From: Opisthorchis felineus
Taxonomy: Eukaryota; Platyhelminthes; Trematoda; Opisthorchiida; Opisthorchiidae
DNA length: 64,000 nt
Direction of reading: 5' to 3'
NCBI GenBank assembly: GCA_004794785.1
Contig: SJOL01004482.1
Coordinates: forward strand, 195,083 to 259,082
Part shown: one piece after another, positions 1-12,679 of the stretch
How positions within the stretch are numbered: the first letter of the stretch is position 1
Layout: the number at the start of each line of letters is the position of its first letter
Notes under the pieces: generated by a model
Told to the model about the DNA's origin: nothing
Databases searched by the model: none
What the model saw: only the letters and a program-made list of their open reading frames with translations
Position numbers and translations under genes: made by a program

Positions 1-3000
1 GGGGCATATTTTTGACTGACGTGAGTTTGCCATTGAGACCATCAGCCACGAGCGGATATCACAGGTCTGTGCATAGGAGTGTCATATTTTCGAAACCTTT
101 CGCGACAACTGCATTTTGCTTGACGGTCAACCCGCTGTCATTGTAGATTTTTCAAGGGATATTACTGAGTGTCAGATATTCAAAACATTTCTCCCATTTT
201 ACACTCAACGGACGTTTTGTTTTTCCAGTGCTCTGACTTGCAACACACTCGGCTGTTTGCATCAGTCAATAAAATGTCTTGTAGATATTTCAGTGCGTAT
301 ACGCACAGCGTTCCAGCAAATGGAAAGGGTGAAAATTTTGTCATAAATTGTATGCGATTTTTTCCCGCAGGTCAGGTATTCTGGCGAGCTACTTTGTGTC
401 GTCCTTGAAGCATTAATCTCATAGTCACTGGCAGTGAAGCTATCCACTACAAATAGCGAAGAATGACAGGGTTTTCGCAGACAGCCTCGGGGAGTTGTCA
501 GACAGTTGGAGGCTACAGATGTGCATTGTGAGCTGCCAATTATAAAGTCAATCCTTAAACCCCACCACAAATCAAGGAGAAGCCTCTAACTCCTAGTATT
601 GCATAACGAGGCCGTCGTTGTCTGTATAATACAGCCAAGATAACCTAACTCGGGTGAACGACCACCATGCGGCATCCACAATGGGCGGATAAAAAGTTGA
701 ATTTTGTCAGTTATTTTGATTATTGCACGTCCTGGGAAGAAGGACACGGCTTCCTTGGTACGTATTGTTCAGTGAGCTACTGGTGTCCTGAAATGAATGG
801 AGGGATTACTTAGTACATCAGAATATCACTAGGAGGTACGCTTGGATGATAAACTGATTTCATTACTTATTCTACAGAAAGGGCACTTCAGCGGTGGCTG
901 TCTCGTAGAACCGTGCTCACGACTTCATTTTAAGGTGCTGATCCGTACTGCGTTACATCTTGTAGCTGGTACCTACTGAGTACTAGGCCACAAGAAATGC
1001 GAGACTTGAAATGAATGCAGCCTCAGTGCAGGACAAAGGGACTTGAACCTAAATAGTTTTCCACTGCTCCAGCATCAAACGTGATACTAAGAGTGAATGA
1101 ATGTATCTCCTAGCTAGAATAAAGACTCTCGCTTACTCCTCCAAAACAAGGTCGTAGCTCAACCACCACAATAGGACTGCAGTGGCAGTCATGTAATTGG
1201 CCCTAACAAGGGCCGACAAGCGTTCGCATCTGTATGTTTCAGATAAACTAAACATGGTCTCTTGCTGCTAACCTGCGCTCCAAAGCGTTGGTAGGAACCT
1301 CATGCTATGGACTCACGGTATTCAGTTTGTGGGTTTCCGGAACACGCTGTTTTGGGTTTCTGTTCTTCGGTTCAAGTCAGCACCATCGCAGGGCTTGTTT
1401 GTGGACAGTTTGCAAAACACACCTGTGAGATTTCTGAAGGGTCTCGGGTGATAGACCACAACAATAATAAGCCACACGCATACTCACCTCGGTGATACTC
1501 GTACTCACACTCATACTCACCTCAAGATGGTCACTGCGCAGCGGACAAGCTTTTTTATCGCAACATTCGATAGGATATGATAAACAAGCCCTTGGAAACC
1601 GGCGGCCAGTGTGACCAGCCGGCAGGTCACAAAGCTTTAATTCTTATCTCAAAATAGCCATTTGGGTTGAGACCCATTATCCTCGAGCACCGGTGGCAAG
1701 CCAGCCATAACAGGCGCTGAGCGACGGCGCGACAGAATTCGCTCATGGTTTATCCATTTCTAAACGACATTTGCGGCTTTCATGGGTTCTAGGGACTGCA
1801 GTTTCTCTACCACCCGGTTGGGTTGTTTTCGCAGTCCATCGAAAGGTTATGGCGGTTTATTGGGAACAAGCGTGAGGGATATCCCTTGATCCGGCAATTT
1901 ACACTAAATAACCATTAGTGGTTTGGGAAGCGGCATAGGAAAACTTCTATTGATAATTTGTCTCATCAGCTAGAACGGACTGGTCCTCGAAAGCCAAGAA
2001 CACATAGATACAACGTGTCTACACTGTCTATTGGGAGAGGCACATACAATTACCAGCGCAGGTCTCAGCCGTCTTGGAGCACTTGGAGGGTTGCACCAGA
2101 GACTATAAGTCTGTAAGCGTAGATTTACCGCACCTTGTTAGTTACAACATGATGACATTGCCGTCCCAGGGGTCGTGGCCTCAAGTGCCTCAAAAAGATG
2201 GACAATGTGTACCTAGTTATTCGGCAGACCACGTTGAGAACACAGCTCCTGCCGTCCAAAATCCCCATTTGGTCACAAAGACAAGGCGTATGCATCTAAT
2301 GTTCTGGCATGAGTCACTCGGCGTGCTGGAACTCCTTCTATACACCTTGCTGGAGAATGTCAGAGTGGTGCGCTGGGGTTTTCAAGCGATTATTGTTGTT
2401 ATACAGACGGTCGCTTGTTACACTGCCAAAGCAAACTGACCTAGATTGTGCGCGGACTGCTCAGTTGCGGGTGATGCATAGCCAGCTGTCCGTGAGGCAA
2501 CAAGCAAGTCGTTGGTTGGTGCGGCGCAGCGAAATCAGTGTGCTGATCAGGTGTTAAAAAAGCTTACTGTGCGGCATTGTCCAGAAGAGCCATAAGTTGA
2601 GTTATGCTTCAGCTGTGGGAGGAGTGTCTACGAACAAAATACACGGATGTTATACATTACTCATATGCCCCTTCGTAGCATTAAGAATATGGAAGAAGTA
2701 CATACCATCAAAGCCGAACACAACCCTAGCCTCCGGTGTTTGTGATATTAGCTTGTACACTACAAACACATTCAGTGGATACCCAATCTCCCTGAACAAG
2801 CGAAACAGTTTACGCATAGGAGTAAGCTACTCACTTTCCACGTAAGTCTGCATGGTCGGATGACTTATACCCATTTCATCCGTGATCGGGGAGGTGCAGA
2901 GCTTGAATCTGCGTGCCATACCTAGTAGCTTTAAAAGACTCACCACAATCGGTCAGTTACGCGTGTTCCATTGACATTAAAGACTTCTGGGAACGTCGGA

Positions 3001-6000
3001 ACAACGCTTTGCGCTGCGCTCTGGTGAAGCATGTGTGGCTGTAGCGCCCACTCCCACTGCAACACAGGTACCCGGCCGTGCTCATGAGACTTGGCCAAGG
3101 CCGAAGGTGTATCATCCACAAAAGTGAAAGTAAATTATCAGTCGTTTACTCAACAGAGCCGGTAGACACTTCCGGTGATAGGTGAAGGTGAACAAGGACC
3201 TTGCGGAATCCATCCGCCAAAACTGCGGCACTGCACACGATGACGTTCCATATTTCGGAAGGGCCCAGCAGGTGCCTAACTCCTCTTCGGTTAGCTGCCG
3301 GTTTACAGGCGATTGGTCGTACAAAACCGTAGCCAACTTATGGTTATGAACAAGATGATCATAAGTGACTGATGGACGGTCTTCGTGCTTCCCTGATCAA
3401 AACTAGACCGGGCAACCAGTGCCTCGCGTACAGTCTGTCACTAGGAAATGCGCCCAACTTAATAGCTCCTTCTGATTCTTCGACCCCCGCTTGTTTTTGT
3501 GGGCCGCCCGCTGCATTTGTAGTACACCCACCCAAGAGAAATAGCGTTGTTGCATTTTTGGTAGCCGCATCCGCAAACAACACATGATTGTCCTTCATGT
3601 ATTCATTTAACGCTTTCTCAAACGTTGTGGAGAATGAAAACCGACCGTCACTAAATTCCTCAAGAGACATCTCTGAAGTCAAACTCACACCTTGCTGTCA
3701 TGAAAGCGCAACTTTAAAATTGAATGCGCCCAAAATTTACGTTTGAATATTAACTAAAACGAATTCGAGCAAAAGTAGGGCAAATGAGAGTGCTTTTGCG
3801 TTTGATCACCGTCGTACGACAAAACGGCTTTGGAGAAAAATGCTTAGGCCGGATAAGGATCAGCGATAACATCTGCCGATATGAACTGAACCTGTAAACC
3901 GCTGCAGGAGATGGGTCGTATTTGCAGACATGTGTGTCTCACAATACAGACAAGCCTGGCAGCTACGGTATTGCGATCACTCTAGCCCAGCAGTTCCCGC
4001 ACTGTTGCCGCCACCACCGGACCCGACAATTGTAGACGGACATGGCCTGGGGTAGTTCTGTTTGACTCACTGACATGCTGCTGTTTTACTACCCACTCCA
4101 AAAACGGTTGCTTGCGAGGGCACGTATCCGTGCCAGTTTTATTTTGGTCAATCAATGTACGGAAAGGCAAAGGACTCGGTGAGGATCATTCGGTCACGTT
4201 CTACGTACTTGCTGGCTACAAGCATTCACCTCGAAAACACACTACGTGGACTTCTGCATACTGTTTCAATGATGCACGCAGGTCCAGCAGTTATCGGTAT
4301 GAAAATAGTAGCAGCTTACGGGTCGCTTTGCCATGTTGGTTAGTCTGGAGTGCGGCCAATCTGAGCGTTTTGTCAAAGTATTTGGCAACAGCCTGGTAGT
4401 CGCTTCTGGCACGGTTGCACGTCTGAACTGTATAAAATTTTATTGCAATTTCCCCGTCTTGTATTTCCTCGGTCTCTGTTATGGCGCCTGATGGTCAACT
4501 ACCCATGGTGGCAACTCGTCACGCTTATTCGCCAGGCTTCTGAGGCTGATTGCGATCAGCACCCATTCACGATTATGCGTCAACAACTAAATATTGTTTC
4601 CCGGTTACTACCAACGGGAACAGTGACGAGCAATACTCGAATTATTCTCGTGGTAGCCAAAAATTCACAATTATTAGGCCTTTATTTGACTTCGCAAAGC
4701 TCATTAGCTGTAATTCCGTGGCTCACATTAGTTGCTTATCCTTTCGGGCTTTGGTCCGGGCGCAGTGGCATGCTAATCCCGGCTTCCGTCTTCCGTCTTC
4801 TGCAGAGCAAAAGCTTCTGGCTGTATTCAGGATTGAACACAATTTTAAGCTGTTTGAGTTTTCCTTCCTGAAGCTTTGAATGTTAGTAACTTTTTTGATC
4901 ATAATGTTTGCAATAGCCCTGGAAAGCCTTCAGCATACGTGAAATCTCGCCATTGGTTGGCAGTGAATTTCTTATCGGTTTCCTGCACCATCCGGAGTCA
5001 CAAGCGGTAATAAGACTGTTGCCTTGATCCGTCGACGCCTACTTACCTAGGCACCGAAGCCCAACTAAAAAAGCCTAATTTTAGCACAAAAACCTAATCC
5101 AACTCAATTTAACGTTTTCCTGTGCACTAAAGAACTGGGCCCTGAACTTGGTTCTAGAGGCACTCCAAGATGGACGCCGCAGAATTTCCGCCGCTGATTG
5201 ACCGACTGGTGATCATATGACAACTCGAACCGCCAGGTATGAGGTAAGCTAATGGGCGTCAGAATTACGCCGATTCCCGGTTAACCTTCTGTTAACTTAT
5301 GCTATTCAGCCATGTGTGCTTTAAACTACGGTAACAATGAAACATCCCACTAATTGAACATGTTGTGAACTCGGGATTGTATGCGGTAGAGGAACGGTTG
5401 ACTTATCATTAAGGGAAACTTCCTTTCGTAGCATTGCTCACGTTCTTTTCTTTCATTTTAAGTGCAATGAAGGTGTAGTGGTCTGGGTACCCAAAAAAGC
5501 TACTTTAGGAAGAGTGTGTGGCAAAGAAATAAATATAATTACTCTGAATTGAGTACACAATGATAAAAAGGGTCGAATGGAACAGACTAAGAATTGTTCT
5601 CTTTAAAATAGTTCGCCGTTGGCCCAGGTCAGTGAATAAATAATAATCCGGTCGTGAATGTCCAGGGGTCTTCTTTCCGGGAAGCTCTCATATACAATAA
5701 ACTCCGAAGACAGTCTGAAATGTTTTGATATCAGAGTTAGCAAATGAAGCTCGCGAATGACCGCTGTAAGTGCGAGTGAAATGAGAAGTGAAAATCGGAG
5801 ATTGCGACCACGCCTGTATTTTATGTAATTTTGTACAAATGCGCGTTTTTGTGGTTTTGCGTAGTCAAACAAGAATCGCTTATGAAATTGATGAAATACG
5901 TAACGTTATAATGAAAGCAAAAGAAAGGTACAAAACACCACAAAGGTTAAGGTAACTCATCATAAAATGATGTCTCAACATCATTTATAGAACGTCTAAG

Positions 6001-9000
6001 TAGGGCGAAAGTGTCCCGATTTTCAAAATAACTCGAGGTCAAAACAAAGATTCTCTATATCAGATTAAGATGACCTAAGGGTTTTACAGCCGCAGTACAC
6101 ACAATCCCAAGTTTTCTGCACTCCTCACCCCAATTCATTCATACGATTTGTTCTCCGAAGTACAATGAATGCACAGATAATTTGCAGCTACATTTCGCTG
6201 GTTAGTTCGTCAATCAGTATGTGCCGTCACTGTTCTCAGGAGGCGAACTCACATATGCCTGGTGTCAAACACAGGCACACAGATAAGTGATGAATTTAGG
6301 CAAAACTTAGCGACAGTTAGCCTGTCGCAGAAGCCGTTAATCTGAAGTAGCAACAAACTTCAGTGGCTTTTTCATGTTCGGGATAAATTCATGGTGGATA
6401 AATTTCCTAAGACTTCTCCACGAACTCATTACAATGGACGTCAAGTGAAACACAGAGTGGGATATTAAATTAGACTTAAATGAGCTTGAAGATGACTGTG
6501 GCTGTGGTTGACTAACCGATTGCGCTGCTGGGTTTCTCCCATCAGTATAAGTTCTGCTGCAGCTGCAATTGAATCAGTAAGTACAATGGCTGAACGATGG
6601 AACTGCTGTGGTGCTTAGATAGGCAGCACCGGAATTTTCATAACTAGCATCCAATACCTTTGGACTCCCTCTGCCTTGGCACAGTATCGTGTAGCGGAAA
6701 CCGACCTTTCAAATATGTGGGACTGATAAGCTTGACATTTCCACAATTGTTGTGGCCTAGATAGGACCCGACCGCTCAGCTACTGAAGTCACATCTAGTC
6801 TTTTGGATACTTTGTTTGTTCACACAATATTTACTGTCAGTCATCACCAGAGACTATGGCAGTGTCATATCACGACAAGCTTAACTCATTTGGACTCGGA
6901 AACGCGTATTTTCTGTCCCCCTCCCACCAGTGGAAAGCATAGGAACGCTGTTCAGTTTAGTAACATTTATGGTGTTTAAAACATGACACCAGCTTCATCG
7001 AAAAAAACGGTATTAACAAAACTGCGACATCACGCACACTTTCCGAGAAAAGAAAAAAAATCGACTACTTGGAAGAAACGAACAATACATTGTGGTCCTA
7101 AACAAAATTTCACACAGTTGGAGGTGCAGAGAATGAGGGAAATAGTGTGACTGAAATAGCCTTATTGTCGATTTAGCATCAAACGGTACTAGAATACGTC
7201 GTCTAAGGAATCATAAACTGAAGCACAATGGCTTACGTCATTAGCAATAATCGTCGGTTGCCACTGCCAAACCTCTCGTTTAACAGAACAACAATAGGAA
7301 TTATCGGACTTCTCCTCAGCAGACAGCATGACCTAAGGGGATGAAAACCGACGATGAACGCTTGTCTCAACATCAGGGTGGAAAACAAGAAAGAGAAGTT
7401 GCACAGAGCACAATATTTCTCTTCAACTGAATGTTTAAAATCCTTGATTCGAACACTGTTGTCTTTTATTCCACCGGGTAGCTTCCGGATCCTCGAAATG
7501 ATACAAACATTTCTGCAACTTGTCAAAATGACTCGGTCTCTCTGGTCGAAGGCAGGTTTCTTTGGCGTCCATGGAAGGTATCAGTTCGAATACCGTTGGG
7601 TTCCCTTAGTATTCAAGTTGTCTTTGAGTGACGCAGGAAACCTAAAGACCGAAATTGCCGCAAATTAAGTCCACCCGAAATCTTCGGCAACATAGACAGA
7701 GAATCATAAAATGGAGACGTCGACGATCTCCATAGGGTAAACCTTATGGCTGAAATCCAGACTAAAAAGATCAAGTAGAAAACTGCGGTGAGAAAAAACA
7801 ATGCACTAGCAGTTAATAATAAGTACTTTTCCGTTCAGCATCTAAAGTAGCACACCTGCCTTTTCTGGCATTTTTATTTCGAAAGTTCGAATACATTCAA
7901 AAATCCGACGATGTTGCCTAACTTGTAATGATGGACGTGGGAAGGAAATGCATGAACGCTTGCAGCTACTAAACGGCCTGTCAGAATCCCGAACACTTTC
8001 ATGATTGCGATTTTTTCGCAATACTTAATATGACTTGACCGCATGATAATTCCCCCATTCATGTGCTTACTCTGCCCATGTACTTTTGACCTCCACCTGT
8101 TTTGCTTCTCTGTACCGCCACTCAACTTGACGCAATGGCCGTCCCGTCCGGTACTGGTATATTAGCATGTCTGTGTCTGAGTGTGCGCAGCTGACCATGC
8201 GTGTTTGTGCCCCGTTTGCTAAATCTGATTTTTTCTCACAGGATTCTTGTGTAATAGCACCGCCAATCAGAATCACGAGAATTCCCTCGGAAGGGGCGAC
8301 CGCAACCCACACTATCCAGCCAAAATTCCGCTCGCCGTTGTTTGGTGCGCGGACCATGACACCCCAGTGTGCCGGTCAGTGACAGACCTGTGAAGTTGTT
8401 GACGCTATGAAAGTGGACACATGAGGCTCCATTACCTTTGTGTAAACAACACCGTAGACTTTCGAACGCAATCTACCCTCTGATATCGGGGATCGTCAAA
8501 CCTGTGTGGTTCCGCATCGGGAACTTCAACAAGCGACATATAACCCCGTGTTTTTTATTCATAGCATTCCAGCATGTATGAAGGTTTTAGAAGAAACCTT
8601 GTATTACGGAATACATCATTGATGTAAATGGCCCATATACTGAAGAGCCCAAACGCAAACTAAGGCTGTCGGGCGATTCACTCAAAATTCTCATTGTGAA
8701 CTCCGATAACTTAGAACATCGTATGGGACTTCAGATCGCTTGTTTAATAAGGGGCTTCGGTCACTTTCAATCGAGATTTCGCCCTACACGTAGAGCCAAC
8801 TTATGTCTAAAAGCATTGCATAGCTGTTTCATCCTTGTTTGGAACCATCAACAGTGCGCATCTCAGGGGGTTTCGGCCATTTTGTTCAAAGCCAATAGGT
8901 CAGACCGTCCAGCATAGTAGTAGCTACTGCACTGTGATATTCAAATTCCGTGTGATGTTTAACTAGAACTTCAAAATACACACTATCGTCACTCCTGGGG

Positions 9001-9515
9001 CTTTACGATAAAAACCTACACCAAACGAATTCACTTAAAAACCCTCACTCTTCTCTAGCAACGAGTGAGGTCGGTCCAGTCTGGCTTCCGAACCAAGTAA
9101 TTCCATAGATTCAGATGTATCACGTCCAAAATTAACTCCATTTCCAACAATGTGCGCCGTTCACCAACAGAAGACCTGACAACCCAATAATGGTCGGACC
9201 AGCTACGGATTAACATGAATTTCAGGCAACAGGAACTATCCCCACACCGATCGCACTAGGTGTCCAGAGATGCAGCACTATAGAGATCAGCGAAGCTGAC
9301 CGACAAACGAATTATTGGCGAATGTATGCAGTGCTTCAGTAAGCAGACTAGGAAGATTCTTCACTGACTCCGATGGCGAAAAGCGACCGATTCCCTTCAA
9401 CAGTGTTGTTTATTCTATTGTGATAAGCATTCATACTCCGATGCGTACTGGCTACTGACCTTATATTTACAACTTAAACATAGTCCCAATGGGTTTTCAA
9501 AAGGGTCTTTTATAG
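1..9515. other. No gene recognised
   Basis: Mixed-composition sequence with only short chance-like frames. A minus-strand frame at 3359-3688 (MSLTSEMSLEEFSDGRFSFS, then TTFEKALNEYMKDNHVLF) has protein-like composition but no family I can name. A short degenerate array of ACTCAC/ATACTC units lies at about 1475-1530. I found no RNA gene. Confidence 0.5.
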
Positions 9516-9734
9516 TAGATATTCAATAGTAATAATAATAATCGTTCAGGTATAGCACCCTTTCGGTGCATAGCTGCCATGCCACCCGAAGGAAGCATGA
9601 GGGCTGGGATACTGCCGGGTTGCCCAGGCCTAGACAGAAGTCGAGATGCAGAGGTCAGGTCGGAACCACGGGTTTTTTGGTCAGTAAATTCGCGCTCTAG
9701 CCACTGAGCCATCTCGCCCCCTATTAGATATTCA
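9516..9734 (-). mobile_element. tRNA-derived SINE, full copy with target duplication
   Basis: The element at 9526-9724 (about 199 bp) is flanked by the direct repeat TAGATATTCA at 9516-9525 and 9725-9734. On the minus strand it starts with a tRNA-like head (GAGATGGCTCAGTGGCTAGAG as box A region, then a degenerate box B near 9660), continues with a conserved body (CTGTCTAGGC ... CTCATGCTTCC ... GGTGGCATGGCAGCTATGC ... GAAAGGGTG) and ends in a short (ATT)n tail. The same unit recurs at 21.8, 28.7, 15.4 and 54.4 kb. It is non-autonomous and presumably mobilised by one of the non-LTR families in this window. Confidence 0.88.
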
Positions 9735-9738
9735 TATA

Positions 9739-9779
9739 CATTTTGTTATTCTATTAGATATTTATGGAATAACAAAATG
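9739..9779. repeat. Perfect 13-bp hairpin
   Basis: CATTTTGTTATTC at 9739-9751 is mirrored by GAATAACAAAATG at 9767-9779 with a 15-nt loop, just beyond the 5' end of a SINE. It may be a small fold-back. Confidence 0.8.
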
Positions 9780-12290
9780 CACATCAATTTTGTGAACCTG
9801 ACGTGGACGTCGCTTCTTTTGCGTTTGTGGTGAAAATGCTGGAGACAAAAATTAAATTTTATAACGGCAACTGTTGGGAGAAAACTGGAAGTCATAATAA
9901 ACAAACTAGTGTGGCACGGTGAGCAATGGCTGTTACTCCGACAGATTCAGTATGGATGACGTCCTCGCTGAAAATGGGTCGAGTGCAAGCACATTTTGTG
10001 GGACAGAAAGACCGCGTTCGTGTGAGCGGCGGTTCTCGAGGTGCCTGATATCGCTCACAAGGTGTCCACTGGACAAAGCAGAGGGATAACATAGCGGAGT
10101 AAGAGAACAGGGGGGTGATGGAGATGTATATCCTTATTTGCATGCATCGTGATTAGAAAGCACACCTTCTCCGTTCAACAAGAGTCGACTCCGGTTGTCA
10201 TTTCCGCATCATCTAGACAGCCGTCGTTGCGATATTACGCAAGATGCAGTCTACACAAAGTTTCACTCATTGTAGTAGACCTCTGGATCTGAGATCCAGG
10301 GTGCATGTAAACCGAATGAGTCGGTCCAAACCAGCTCTATACTATCCGACCCATTCTGTCATCAAAATACACACATCTAACGGTAAGCATTTTAGTCAGT
10401 ACAGGTAATACCCCTCGGTCAGTGGTCTTTTTTTCGTGGGGCGGACTTGATCACGAAGGTCATTTTCCTACAGCAGATCTGTACGACAGCACTGTTCCAT
10501 TAGACTGAACTCTAGTACAAAAGGCTATTTTAATTCCCATACACTCAGACCGAAAAACTTGTCGTGAACCAAGTCTCCGAACAGCGGATCTCGACCTTCA
10601 AAATGTTGACCTCTTTCGCCTTGGAAACCACTTCAATTGACAAGAATTAACATTTCCGTCTCAACCAAATTCACGGATTCAAATTTAGACATTTAAACTT
10701 ATTTCGGGATGCAACAGCATGGAAAATAGTTGCAACGATCACCCATACCTGAAAATCAAGTAATTCCAAAAGTTCATTGGAACAAGTGTCACAACGAGAA
10801 TGAAATTCACAGATAGTTTGTTCGAACAGTTTAGTCAAGCAGGTGCCGCTTTCGATCCGGAAGTTTAACGACAACAGTGAGCAAAATGAACATTTGCCAC
10901 TTAGGAGCCAGCGTTTATGTCATAGTTTCTGACCAAAGAGCACAGTCATACCAGTAGCGACTATGTACATATGCCAAATCGTAATTTCATTTGGTGTACT
11001 CGAATAGGATACACACGTACTCGAGAAAAACGTCATGTTTTCACTATGTCTATTGTTCAGCCAACTTGTTCCCGTCAACGCAGAAAGCACATCGTTCCTT
11101 GTACGACACATAATCAACAACAAAGCTGAACAAATTGTAATTCATGGAATAATCATGGGAATCCTCACAACAATATCAGTAGCGATAGCTTCTGCATGAA
11201 ACGGAAGCGATATCACACGAAACTCAATGCCACGCGAAACAGAGTGAATAACTCCATTCAGCCTATAACCTAAAATAGCACAAGTTGCAAGATAACTCGT
11301 TTGTTGCCATCTGTTTTTTACCCGGTGAACCTACTGTGAATTTTCGAAGCTGAGGCAGTGGAGGCGGAGGTCATCCACCTGAAAATGCTAGCCTTCAGAC
11401 TTGTTCCGTCCACATCCGTGCGCACTACCGTAGTTCAGTCCGGTCTCCGCTCCAACCTCCAATGCGCAGCTACCTCCCCAAATCATCGATGGACGGAATT
11501 GTGACAGCTACAACTACTGTACAAGTGAGCGGGTCTTACAGCTGATAATGATGATGATTACCTCTAATTAGATACACTATAGCGGTATTTTATCCATCCC
11601 TCCGTTAATAACCATCGGCCGGACATTAGCAAGAGGAAACAGTACATTGCATCATTGAGGAAAACAATGCAACACACTGTCAGTTATTCATGTGATTAAA
11701 GGTACCGATTGGTGAGACGATCAATGAGGGAATTGGTAAGAAAGTACGGAAAGCTGTGGTAGACAGTCACACTCGATGAAATAGCAATACGCCAAATATG
11801 TGATCAGTCAGACGGAATCCTAGCATTAAATTACTCACAGTCAGGAATCACAACAATAAAATTGGATTTGTTTTAAGGCAAGGAGATTCAAAAGGGACTG
11901 AAAGAACCATACAACTGGCAGAGTCGACAGCGAAGAAGGAATGAAACAGAACACAGTGCGCCAGTCTTCATGATTTGGCACACGTGTAAAAAAAAACAAG
12001 TAACGCAAAAACGGGAAGATCGTCAGTCAGGAATGGAGAGCGACGCATGTGAGAGAGGGCGTCAACAATCAATAACCAAACACAGTTGACAAAAATAACA
12101 TCAAACGCAGCGGTGAGATGGCAACGGAGTGAGATGTACAAAAAAGGCATAAGGCAAAGCTCTGAATCACCTAAAGCATATGTAACCGGGCAGCGGATTG
12201 TACCAATGACAACACATACATTGCAGCCGAGTATCAGTGGGCTTGTCTGTGGATGGAGAAAGAAACGATAAAACACGCAAGTACTTCTCG
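9780..12290. other. Downstream flank and 3' UTR side of the Gab-like gene
   Basis: Apart from the repeat at 11.34-11.58 kb, nothing is recognised. The 3' UTR of the Gab-like gene must start at 12290 and run leftwards. I could not fix a polyadenylation site. Confidence 0.45.
11340..11575 (+). repeat. Retroelement 3'-end-like repeat with GAT tail
   Basis: CCTCCAATGCGCAGCTACC ... CAAATCATCGATGG ... GTGACAGCTACAACTACTG ... CAGCTGATAATGATGATGATT aligns with 52.59-52.70 kb, where the matching parts read CCTTCAATGCCC, CAAATCAGCAGC, GTGGTAGCTATAATCACTG and AAAGCTGATGACGAGGAGG. Shared ends plus a short (GAT)n tail suggest the 3' terminus of a non-LTR family. Confidence 0.5.
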
Positions 12291-12679
12291 TCACAGAGGG
12301 GCATCATCATCCAGGTAACGTTTCGATGCAATAGCGAGGGCGTTTGTCTCAATAGGATCGATCTCTTTGTATTCTATTTTGTAGTAATCTGCCGGGCCGG
12401 CGGGAGAATCCGAGCCAGTTGCGGTGGAAGTCGGACACGAGCTGGTGACGTGAACATCTTGGGCTTTGGACTTTGGAAGCCGTTTGGGAGGTACAGGCCG
12501 TGGAATATTACCGTTGGTTCGCTGAGAGCCTATTTCGAGATTGCAAGGTTCGATGTAGTTCAGTTGTTGCATACGTCGAGTTGACTGTTGAGCAGCTGTT
12601 AGGTCTGGATTTGGCGCTGGATTACGACTCGAAGGCTTGGAAGACAGAATGGAACGGAAATCGGATGCAGATAACGCAA
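12291..12679 (-). CDS. Gab-like gene, last exon with C-terminal tyrosine docking motif
   Basis: 389 nt, acceptor acggcacttaag, ending in TGA at 12291-12293. Two bases complete a Val codon, then [57 protein letters not shown], a Ser/Thr tract and [33 protein letters not shown], stop. The tail matches the SHP2/corkscrew-docking region of Gab proteins, where a tyrosine is followed by hydrophobic-x-Asp and Thr-x-Ala-Leu. [10 protein letters not shown] is a likely SH3 ligand. Confidence 0.85.
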
